A stretch of 37,852 nt of DNA from Collodictyon triciliatum (taxonomy: Eukaryota; CRuMs): contig JBHJMP010000924.1 in the NCBI GenBank assembly GCA_043381765.1, positions 1 to 37,852 of the forward strand, in the 5' to 3' direction. This document shows, piece by piece, positions 1-10,585 of this stretch. Both the position numbers and the translations under genes were made by a program. The notes beneath the pieces are model-generated. The model worked only from the letters and a program-made list of their open reading frames with translations. It was not told the DNA's origin and searched no databases. The stretch's first letter is position 1; every line of letters starts with the position of its first letter.

Positions 1-108
1 AGAAAAAGAAGAAAAAGAAGAAAAAGAAGAAAAAGAAGAAAAAGAAGAAAAAGAAGAAAAAGAAGAAAAAGAAGAAAAAGAAGAAAAAGAAGAAAAAGAA
101 GAAAAATA
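1..108. repeat. 12-bp purine tandem repeat
   Basis: An uninterrupted run of the unit AGAAAAAGAAGA (about nine copies) opens the window and stops at about position 108. It lies upstream of the NEK kinase gene and probably continues beyond the window edge. No gene is seen in 1-310; the rest is AT-rich with a T-run then A-run near 249-278. Confidence 0.95.
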
Positions 109-310
109 AAAGGAAGGTGTCTATGGAAGTATCAATCACAATTGATTATTTTGCCTCCATCAAGTGGAACAGTCTCCTCTCTTTGTATCGAATAAAGGAA
201 GAAAAAAAAAGTAGAATACCCTCTACATGCTGGTACCTTGATTTTCGTAACGTTTTTTTTTTTTTTTTTTAAAAAAAATGTGTTTATAACCTTAATAACA
301 ACATCAGTTG
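109..310 (+). other. 5' flank of the NEK kinase gene
   Basis: AT-rich sequence between the purine repeat and the kinase start codon. It holds a homopolymer stretch of T followed by A (about 249-278) just upstream of the ATG at 311. I see no recognisable core promoter element, so promoter function is inferred only from position. Confidence 0.4.
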
Positions 311-436
311 ATGGAGTCCTTCCCTGCGGACGCTGAGACTGTCACAAAGTACGAAAGCCTTAAAGCACTCGGGAAGGGTTCCTTTGGTACTGTGTCGCTT
401 GCACGTAACAAAGTAAAAACATTATTATTATTATTA

Positions 437-504
<68 letters not shown>

Positions 505-3500
505 TCCTTTCCGTTTGTCTCTTTTTTCTTATTCCTTTTTATTTCTTTCCGCTTTTTTTAATTATAGATGGATTTATTTGTAACCTTATGTGTCCTTGTT
601 ATTCCTTTTCTGTGATTCCTGGTTTTTTTTATAATACAACTAAATCTTGATACTCATATTCAATAACCATATTTGCTTTTTTTTTTTTAATCTTTCATGC
701 TTAGGTGACGAAGTCTCTTTGTGTAATCAAGCGGATTCGACAGGAAGATCAGACAAAGCAGAACATGCAGTCCATCCGTGATGAAGTCCTCTTCACTCTG
801 GATAATTGCATATCTATATCATGCTTGCAGTAGTTCGAATTCAACGAAAGATATACTCTTTATGTTCCTTTCATCTCAATCTAGGTGCGCCTGCTTTCTG
901 TCCTGAAGCATCCAAATATTGTTGGATACCAAGAGGTTTACACTGACCTCGCCGATGGAAATTGCATATGTATTGTGATGGATTTCTGTGATGGAGGAGA
1001 TCTTGATAAACGAGTTAGGCACGCAATCGAGCTCAACTACAGATTCGATGAAAATGTATAAATGATTTAATCTGTAGTTTTTTCACCTTAACTGTCGACA
1101 TGAACCAATCCCATAATTTTTGTTCCCCTTCATTTTTCTGTTGCCGTATGTTGGTACTCATGCTCACGTAATGTAGCAAGTCATGAGCTGGTTCACACAG
1201 CTGTTGATGGCTCTTGAATATCTTCACAAAAAGTCTATCATACAGTTCGTCTTCATCTTAATAGTGCATCGACCATGATATCCTTCCTTCCTTCCTTCCT
1301 CCTCCTTTTTTTTTTTTTTAATACAATGTACGAATTTTGCATATTGGTTAATTTTTCTTTTCTCCATTTTATTAGTCGAGATTTGAAAGGACAAAATGTC
1401 TTTCTTATGAAAAATGGCATGGTCAAACTAGGTTTCATATCTCGATAATCTAACCTCAGTATTTTGAATAGTCATCTTTTTCCATATTTTCACATATATT
1501 ATGCGATGTCATAATTGTAAAGATAATATTTCTATTCATTTATTTGATATATTTATAAACAAAGGCGACTTTGGTGTTTCTAAAACCATCGAAGAGAGTT
1601 CCATGGCAAAAACAATGGTTGGAACACCCTATTATATCAGCCCAGAAATCATCCGAGGCGATAAATATCCGAAAGCAATCCTTTAAATTTCGCCCCGTTT
1701 ATTCGATTCAAAGCCAACAGCAATACTTTGCATTTCATATTTGTGTATTCGTCTGGTTCACTTTTTCACAATATTCCCTTGACACTATAAACATATGATA
1801 CAAAATCGGATATATGGTCCCTTGGTTGTATTCTTTACGAGCTATGTACACTGAATAGACCTTTCCAAGGCGATGTAAAGTGCTTTTGATTTTTTTCATA
1901 TATCCCTTAATTTATGAAGTACAAGCTCAAAACATTATTCCTGAAATATAGCCATAGTGTATTGATTATGCATATATTGTCTCCATATTTACTTACAAAT
2001 TTCGTTCTCCAGAATATGTTCCAGCTCATGGCTTCTATACAGAAAGGAGAATACGTTCCTCTAAACGAAACGCTTTTTTCTCCTGGTATATGTCAACTCT
2101 CTTCCAGATTGCTCCAGATAAGCCCTGAAGCTAGGCCGAGTGCCAAACAAATTTTAGTGGATGCGTGGGTCACAGACCACGTAACAAGAGTAGCCGAAGA
2201 GCTTTCTGCCTCTGAGCCTGTAATCACATCCGATGCATCGAAACTGGGGTATTTTTTCATGATTTCCCCCTTAGAGATTGAATCGTCACTGATTTTGCAT
2301 GAACACCAGAGTAAACTGGGATATTGCGTGATTTTTTCCTTCATTTGATTCAAAATGTAAACTGAAATATTGTATGATAAAGGGGAAAATACAATTGTCA
2401 TTTTTTTTTTTAATATTTAATACATCTACCAACACAATTCAGAAAGCCTGCTTTTCCTTCCAAACGCCCCATGCTTAAGAGGACAGGAACTTCAGGGGGT
2501 GCCAAGATTCAAGTTAACACAACAAGTATAGTCACGGCACAAAATACAAGCAAAGACCCAACAATATCTGTTCAGATTCAAGTTCCTTCTTCCAGCATTG
2601 TAGATGCAATTTTGAGACCCTTTCACAAGGCTTCCTCTGTTTTTAAAAATATACATGAATCTGATGAAAAAGTTTTGAATAACCATGAAGCTCTTCTTCC
2701 TGATGTCAGTGCAGGGAAGGAAACAGAGAAGAGAATACAACCACATTCAGCGAACACAGCAGATAATAATAATCATACCCAGAATAACCACTCACGAGAT
2801 AATATAACATTACCCTCGATTAGCAAGGATACCACCCTCATACAGTTACAATCAAACCCGAATCATCATGTACTCCGAAACCAAAGGACGATGGGGTCTA
2901 TTCAACTTGGAACCCAAATACCATCAAAGGCCCCCCAAAAAGCAGAGCATGTTGCTGGACAGGCCGTCACTTTTACCGACACAGCCAGCACAACTTCAAA
3001 GAGTTTCCGTTCCCTCAAAACTGACATGACAGAACCGAAAACTGTCGATGCAGGGTCTCTGTCGAAAACGCCTCAATATGTGCAGCCGCAGTCGAAACCT
3101 TTATCTGAAATAAATCCAAACAGAATCAAACCGGCGGCCTACATACGACGAGATTCTCTCCCCAGGCCGGTTGTTCTACCATCCACAGTTTGCTCGGTAG
3201 GAACTTTTTCAAAGGAAACTTATTAATCCCTTCTCTAAATATTCCCTTAACTTTGATAAATAATTGTGTCTATGTAATATATCTTAAATATGCTTATATG
3301 TACTGAAAAAAAAAACGAAAATAAGTTAATTTTACATTTGCACAACACCCAACTTCTCAAATACTCTATATTACACAGAAACAACACGAAATGCACTGGC
3401 AAAAGAATCAGAAAACAATACCTCTCGAAACCGAAGACGAAACTGATATGTAATATGCACATATACAATCCTTAAACTCTCCAATTTTTCTACTTGGCAT

Positions 3501-5359
3501 TTTTGATTTATATTGTACACGCAACATTCAATATTTTTTTCGTTTGTGAATCAAATACCAGTAACGATTACCGAAATGTGCTTTAATAAATATAACCATG
3601 ATATAATTTATTTATTTAATGCATTTTGCGATATTGATTTAATCTGAGACCAAAACTAATTCGAACAAACAGAAATCATGGGCAAGAGCAAGACTTGAGG
3701 AGTTTCCTGTCTATCGTAAAAAGAAAGTTCAAAGCCTTCTTTGAGGCCCCTGTATCTGATTCTGAAAATACAGAGACGAGACTGAATCGAACGCCGAGTC
3801 CAAATACAAACCCTCGAAACCAGGAACAAAATCACACGATTATCGATTCGCGAAAGAGTACAAAATTCACCAGCAGCAGCGAACCCAGGTCACATGTCAC
3901 GAAGCGATACATCGACACAGAACCATCCAAAGGGATAGTGATTGACACACAATCCACCACGGACTACTCATCGAGCCTTTCAAACACGCCATCACCACGT
4001 TCACAATCTCCTTTGACCCAACCACTAGACAGGAAACAAACTCCAAGCAGTGTGGTTCGATGTATTCAGCCAGAGCAGGCACTCTACAAACCACAACCCG
4101 ACTCTTCCAGCGACTCTGACAACGACGCGACAGGGGCAGATGGCATCATTCTCAGGAACGCCGACGTCCCATCACCAGAAAGTTCAGCAACGTCTGGCAA
4201 GTCTGATTCTGGACAAGGTTTACGCCTGGCCAATCAACAAGAGAGCAACTCTGTAAACCAAAATGAAACCCACCAGAGCAGAGGGAGTAGCCCGCATATA
4301 CAGCCGACTGCAGGTCCAGACTCCTTGGCTACCTTACTCCGAGGAAAAGGACCCCACGAACCCATCCTGAGGTCGCCATATCTTTCATCAACATCATCCC
4401 CAATCACAAACCACACAGCCATCCCTCCAGGCTCACATCGCCACACACCCACAAACACTGACATTCGATCCAGTCCGTCTTTGCGTTCGTCCCCAACGCC
4501 AGACTCGATGACAAGTCCTGGCCTTCATTCAATCACTCATGGTGCCACGCCAATAGACCAGTTTCACCAGCGTAGAGAGCAGGCTGCAAATGCAATCGGT
4601 GACTTTCTTCCTGGGTACGACCCATCTGATATGCGACACTCTTTTACAAAGCCCAAAGGCATGCCACGTCGCTCCTCGTCGGTTGTCCGAGACTCGCTTC
4701 CGCCTCTTCACGCTCAGGACATTTCACGGATAGCAAAAGCCCTGCGGGATGACTGTCCACAAGGGGAAGATGTGAGACATGATGGGAGCGAATCGGCACA
4801 AGAGCAATCATCCAGTGTGCAACTTGACGCGTCCGGACTGAGGGAAAAGCCCAACGCAGGGAGCACATTCGCGGCATCAACAAATGGTGAGCCGCAGGCT
4901 GGAATGCTCCCGTACATCCGCCCCAGTCGCCGGTCTGTCCCATCAAGCCCAATACCAGACCACGTAAGAAGGAGTAAAGCAAAACAGGAGCGATGATATG
5001 CGCAAATGGGTTGTGAAAAAGAAGAAAAAAGAAGGCCAACTTTCATGCCCTTCATCGCGTGTTGTTTCCTTTATGTTCTTGAGGTCATAGTCGTGCTTTT
5101 ATCTTCTAACACAACATTGCATCGATAGGAGATGTCATCTGCGCTTGCTGTGAGCAGTAGTGATGAGCGTGCGTTGGGAATCATCAAACAAGTCCAAAGG
5201 ATGCCGATATCATCACTCGCCGCTCTGCAGTCACCCACAACCGCATCGCAAGTGACACTGACAGGCGAGTCTGTCACAAACACCAACGCAACATCAAATA
5301 CCGATTCGAGACCAACAGCCATGCTTAGGATGAGACCGTCGTTGCGTTCGTACCAATAG
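311..5359 (+). CDS. NEK-family serine/threonine protein kinase with long disordered tail (11 exons)
   Basis: Exons: 311-412, 705-785, 885-1055, 1177-1244, 1376-1431, 1565-about 1676, about 1802-1874, 2013-2248, 2443-3196, about 3689-4963, 5129-5359; about 1050 residues. The N-terminal kinase domain (about 14-280) shows the glycine loop GKGSFGTV, lysine in VIKRI (about K43), HRDLKGQN (about 141), DFG in KLGDFGVSK, activation segment [11 protein letters not shown] and [17 protein letters not shown], a pattern closest to NEK1-type kinases. The remaining three quarters is Ser/Pro/Thr/Gln-rich, with SP/TP-type sites and no domain I recognise. By family it would phosphorylate Ser/Thr substrates in cell-cycle, centrosome or cilium control; that role is inferred. 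The exon 6/7 junction has no AG acceptor (see findings) and the start of exon 10 (GAG/CAA at 3689) is the only in-phase choice seen. A polyadenylation-like AATAAA lies at 5488-5493. Confidence 0.88.
421..502 (+). repeat. (ATT)n microsatellite in kinase intron 1
   Basis: Trinucleotide ATT array with one interruption inside intron 413-704 of the kinase gene. It begins eight bases after the 5' splice site and translates as poly-leucine in the read-through frame, which is not coding. Confidence 0.95.
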
Positions 5360-5668
5360 CGCCTTTCGCCGTGTTGTTCTGGCAATGCGCTCATTATGCA
5401 AAGACTACTTTCCTCTGTGAAGCGTATACTCTTTTTTTCTTTTTTCTGTTCTATCTACTTCTCGAATACTTGTACTAGCCTCCCAAGAATAAATAAAAAT
5501 AACTAGAAGCACAAACAAACAAACAAACAAACAAACTAACAAAAGAAAACAAACAAACTAACTAACTAATGATGTTGCTGTACTGGGGTTTGCTCCACAG
5601 TCGCCTCCGGACGGGTTTCTTTCAATCCCCCGCTTTTTGTCTCTCGTTTCAGAATCCCTTTCTTCGTC
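5360..5668. other. Intergenic: kinase 3' end and EXO1 upstream region
   Basis: About 310 bp between two tandem + strand genes. It holds an AATAAA-type signal at 5488-5493 and a CAAA/CTAA tetranucleotide run at about 5512-5568. EXO1's ATG follows at 5669. No small gene is seen. Confidence 0.7.
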
Positions 5669-8600
5669 ATGGGGATATCTGGGCTGCTTCGCCACTTGAA
5701 GCCGAGCATCCCGAAAGTTCGTACGACGGAGCTGCGTGGCCGGAGAATCGGGATCGACGGATATGTGTGGCTACATCGCGGGGTTTTCATATCCTTGTCC
5801 GCGCGTTCATTTATTTGTTTATGCATTCATTTATTTTATTCATTTATTCATTCATTTATTCATTCATTTATGAATTAATTCATTTATTCATTCATTTATT
5901 CATTCATTTATTCATTCATTTATTCATTCATTTATTCATTCATTTATTCATTCATTTATTCATTCATTTATTCATTCATTTATTCATTCATTTATTCATT
6001 CATTTATTCATTCATTTATTCATTTATTCATTCATTTATTCATTTATTCATTTATTCATTCATTAATTCATTCATTTATTCATTCATTTATTCATTCATT
6101 TATTCATTCATTTATTCATTTATTCATTCATTTATTCATTTATTCATTCATTTATTCATTTATTCATTCATTTATTCATTTATTCATTAATTCATTCATT
6201 TATTCATTCATTTATTCATTTATTCATTCATTTATTCATTCATTTATTCATTCATTTATTTATTCATTTATTCATTCATTTATTCATTCATTTATTCATT
6301 CATGTATTCATTCATTTATTTATTCATTTATTTATTCATTTATTCATTCATTTATTCATTCATTTATTCATTCATTTATTCATTCATTTATTCATTAATT
6401 CATTTATTCATTCATTTATGCATTAATTCATTTATTCATTTATTCATTCATTTATTCATTCATTTATTCATTCATTAATTCATTTATTCATTCATTTATT
6501 CATTCATTTATTCATTCATTTATTCATTCATTTATGCATTAATTCATTTATTCATTCATTTATTCATTTATTCATTCATTTTTATATGCGCTGATTTGTG
6601 TACAAGCTCGTTTACATTAAAAAGAAAGGAACATAATGGCTCTGGTTGTGTAGAGTTCCTTGACTATCCTTCCTCTGCCTTTTATTTCCCTTTCTATTTG
6701 TTCCTCTGTTTATCTATTTGCCTTTTGGTTTTCTGTTTCAAACACTTGTGCTGCTGAGCTCGGACAGGGCATTCGAACAGAGAAGCATATTGGATATTTT
6801 ATGCGGCAGCTTGACTCTGTTTCTCGGCTTGGATTGACTCCCGTGGTGGTCTTTGATGGAAGAGAGTTGCCAGGAAAGGCACAGACAGAGCTCGACAGGA
6901 AAAAGTTCGATTAATCACCGACGTGTCTACACATATTTCATAGATGCCTCCGTACTTTCACCCTCATTAAAAATCGCTTGAGGAATTATTTCGCACTTGA
7001 AGATTTTATTCTCTCCTGGATTCTTTTTCGTATATGCTTTTGTAAATAATCGATTTATATTCTTTTATCGAACATTATTCAATTCAATCTATTTGGAATG
7101 ATTCCTCTATATTTCTTTCTCCTTTTCTCCCATTTCCTGCTGGTACTTGAATTGCGAATGCATGCAATCATAAGTATTTAGCTTGCCTCAATACCACCGG
7201 AAGGGTGAGATAATTAACTGTGCCATTACACCCTCTTTGATTTTGAATAGAAAGAGAGAAGAAAGCCGAGAAGCCGCACTAATACATATGCAAGAGAATC
7301 GAAAAGATGAAGCTTATTCTTGTTTTGCAAAGTCAGTCGATGTTACCCCTGAGATGGCCCATCGAGTGATTCAGGTATTTTCCTTTTTTCTCTCTCTCCC
7401 CTTCTTCTTTAACTCATTAACTATGATTTCAAGTATAATATAGAAGAATCAAGTAGAATCAAATAGGGTCGTTTCAAAATATGAAATTGACAGTAAAATG
7501 GAAAATGTTTATGCATTAGAGCCATTTAATGCAAATTTTCCTGAAATATATATGTATATCGATTGATATGCATTTATCTATCGGAAAAAGGAGGATATTA
7601 TCTATCGTCCATATAAAATACAATCGATAAATCAAAAAGGAAAAAATAGGAATGCAGTCACGTCACTCAATTTTCAATTTCTTACCTTTTTTTTTTATTT
7701 TAGGTATTGAGAAAGCGTGGTATTGAGTTTATTGTCTCTCCATACGAAGCTGATGCACAGTTAGCCTATATGTGTGAAGAAGGAATTATCGACCTTGTCC
7801 TGACAGAGGACTCTGATTTAATTCCTCATGGCTGTTCTATGGTATGAATACTTTGTAAATAAAATCTAATGATGCAGCATCAAAATCAAACTCATGATAC
7901 TTATTGATGTCTTGTGATAGATTCTGTTTAAATATTCCGCTGATGGTACTGGTGATTTGTTTACAAGAGATAATGTAATTTCAGACAAAGGAAGCCCTTT
8001 TTTCGAGTGGAACATGTCAAGTATCCTTGATGCATGTATACTTGCAGGTTAGTTGCATTTGTAACCAACAATCACATATTTTATTACTATCCACCCTGTC
8101 TCATAAATGTTCTTGTTTTCAAATGTTTCGCTCTAATATATTACCATTTTCTGATGGTATTATAATGTCAGGTTGTGACTATGTCCCATCCCTACCGGGC
8201 CTTGGGATAAAGAAAGCATGCACATACATAAGCACTTACGGATGCCTGGAGAAGGTGTTACCTTATATATATCGATAAGATTTTATTCAGGATTTAATAC
8301 TTTTTTATAGTGATTAATTAGTTGATAAAACCATACCACGCACCAAGCAGAATTCCCTATATTCAAATGTTTCTCTGTGCGCATATGTTTTTGTTGTTCA
8401 ATCTCGGTCTGGACCCTATGAAGGCTATCCAAGGTATCCAGCTGAGGAGGCTACATTCAGTATCCGACGAGTATCTTTCGCTAGCCATCCAGGCGCGGCT
8501 GACTTTTCTTCACCATATTGTTTATGACCCAAGGAAAAAATGTCTTGTGCATAAAACACCACTTCCTGAGAGTGCGCGTTATGAAAACTTTGAATTTCTT

Positions 8601-10159
8601 GGCGAGTGAGTATTATCATCATCATCATTATTATTATTTATTAAAATTTCACTCTCGCATTGTACATTTCTGGTTGCTTTCCCTTCTCATTTACGTACCC
8701 AGGATATGGAGCGAAGAAATATCTCGTCAGGTTTGCAAAGGAGAGATGGACCCAAGCACGTTCGAATTATTTATAGATGGTGGCCCACTCACTGATTCAT
8801 TCGTAAGATTTGGTCTAATTTTTACACACAACGTTTATTCTGATTGAAGATATGATTATCCTTTCATGTTTTACTCCCTAATTTTCTACATTTTTTTAAA
8901 AGTTGTTAGGAGAATCTGATAAAATCGGTAAAAAGAGAGTAAACGAATCCCCAATAGAAAAAGCGAACAAAATCAGTGCATACTTTCAAAGTATACCTTG
9001 AAGCGTACATAGCCATTATTTCAAATAATCCTGTTTTACATATATTCTTAAATTCCTTCCTTTGCTCATACGTGTGCATCTACCCACTTACCTACACTTG
9101 CATTTTTATCTAAAATTAAATAGTAATGATTTTTTTTTATTTTACCAGCGACATCAACAATAGTCACATCTGCATCAAAAAGGCATAGCCAAGTGGTATG
9201 TTTCACTCAATCATTTTGTCATGCAATTTTATGCATTTATTCCCACTGTTATACCATGCCAAACTAGAAAATGCTCAATTATTCAGAAATACCTGCATAG
9301 AGGTTTGTATGTGCCAATTGATGTCTCTATCACCTACAGATCAGCGCGGATGAGACTAATCCCGATGAAGGTCTTGTGGATAATTTGCCCAGACTTCGTA
9401 CAAACAGTTTGTTCATCTCTCCTAAATTGCAATCCTCATTATTAATGCTGTCTAGTTACATTTTTCTACAAAATTATATTAATGTATCTATATGAGGAGA
9501 AAGTCTGAAAGTAATTTACGGGTAGATAGTTCACTTGCATATAAGGACGAGGATAAGCCACGACACGAGGAAAGCACAGTTGCTCATGAAAATACTCGAG
9601 TGGTTGTTGTGAGCAAGTATTTTATGGACGCACATGAGAACGATCCAATAAAAAGGATTATGGCTATCTTTGCGAGCCGAGAAAATATAACCCACTCAAA
9701 GTATGAAGATATGGGCACCGAACATCTTTCACCTACCGCAGTGGCCGAAGGTCTTGACCCATCTAAACATCATTCGTCCGAGTGCGCAAATCAGGCAATC
9801 ATCATACAATATTACCTTCTTTTTTTTTTCCCGATATTAAAATATACCATTAATTCCATTCAAACTTACTTTTACATGTACGATAAAGTTGCGCATACAA
9901 CAAAAGTGTAATTCACAAAGATAAGTTGGGCGCCATATCTTGATTAATTTTAACCCATTAACGCGTTTAGATAGGAACAATGTCTCATATAAGTGACAGT
10001 TCCTCGCCAACAACCGCTGACGTTGCAGAAGAAAACGAGATGAACGACCAAACGTACACGGCAAAAGAGATACCGACACAGGCGAAGAGTGTATTTGATT
10101 TCAACGCTTTCCGCAGCCGCACGCAGAAGGCTCCAATTGGCGCAGGACAGGACAAATAA
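5669..10159 (+). CDS. EXO1: Exonuclease 1 (XPG/Rad2 family 5'-3' exonuclease/flap endonuclease), 13 exons
   Basis: Exons: 5669-5788, 6744-6904, 7251-7374, 7704-7841, 7921-8047, 8172-8254, 8424-8605, 8703-8802, 8903-8990, 9149-9195, 9340-9454, 9526-about 9740, 9971-10159; 562 residues. The start MGISGLL is the invariant N-terminus of EXO1 (mature Gly2). Metal-binding acids sit where human EXO1 has them: D30 ([10 protein letters not shown]), D78 (VVFDG), E150/D152 ([11 protein letters not shown]), D171/D173 (TEDSD); D226 (GCDY) matches human D225. The helix-two-turn-helix GLGIKKA follows. The protein resects DNA ends and excises mismatched strands in the nucleus. Beyond about residue 330 the tail is disordered, with short aromatic motifs (SAYFQ, VSKYF, FDFNAF). 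Intron 1 is AT-AC; all others fit GT-AG. The exon 12 donor is uncertain. Tail-to-tail with the LRR/coiled-coil gene. Confidence 0.95.
5789..6743 (+). other. U12-type AT-AC intron (EXO1 intron 1)
   Basis: The intron begins ATATCCTTG and ends AAAC immediately before the ACT-TGT-GCT codons of exon 2. No AG lies between the TTCCTTGAC branch-like motif (6656-6664) and the exon, apart from AGs that would delete or insert conserved residues. Joining 5788 to 6744 gives [14 protein letters not shown] and keeps human EXO1 residue numbering exactly from D30 to D78. The branch-to-acceptor distance, about 80 nt, is longer than usual for U12 introns; AAAC is the first AC after the branch motif. Confidence 0.85.
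5818..6580 (+). repeat. TTCATTCATTTA 12-bp tandem array within the AT-AC intron
   Basis: About 760 bp of imperfect tandem repeat built from TTCATTCATTTA, with 8-bp register variants (TTCATTTA) and scattered TTAATTCA, ATGCATTA and ATGTATTC variants. It fills most of EXO1 intron 1. It has no coding meaning despite open reading frames through it. Confidence 0.97.
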
Positions 10160-10585
10160 ACATCATTGGTCAGACAAAGTACAAAGTTAACAACTAGCGA
10201 GAGCACCCAGATAAAACGAGGAAACGAATACATGAGTTCTGTACATTCTCGACGGGGTTTCGTGCGATGGGTAACCTCCATCTGCGAAGTACCGCTTATC
10301 TAGAATCCTCTAAACCCATAAATGTCCCGAAAGAATTGAGAATATATCTTATCCGAAAAGCAGCCAACAGCAATTAACTGTTTCTTGGTCAAATCGACAG
10401 ATAAATGCACATTTATGTAATATATATGTTTATTTGATTTCTATTTTAAAAGTAAAAAAGAAACTCATATCTCAACGTATTGTGGAATGGTTGAAAACTA
10501 TGGATTATGTATGCACAATTTTACAGGCAGAATTACTGGTGCATGAGAATAGATGGATTTAAGAAAGCAGCTTTAAAGTGATGTG
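10160..10585. other. Intergenic between convergent genes EXO1 and LRR/coiled-coil
   Basis: About 425 bp shared 3' region between two genes that converge. AT-rich, no ORF with protein-like composition and no repeat array. EXO1's stop overlaps an AATAAA (10155-10160), a possible polyadenylation signal. Confidence 0.6.

Noticed and set aside
5569-6066. 165-codon frame with repeated Leu-Phe-Ile-His across the TTCATT array
   Set aside because: It overlaps EXO1 exon 1 in another frame and then translates the intronic satellite.
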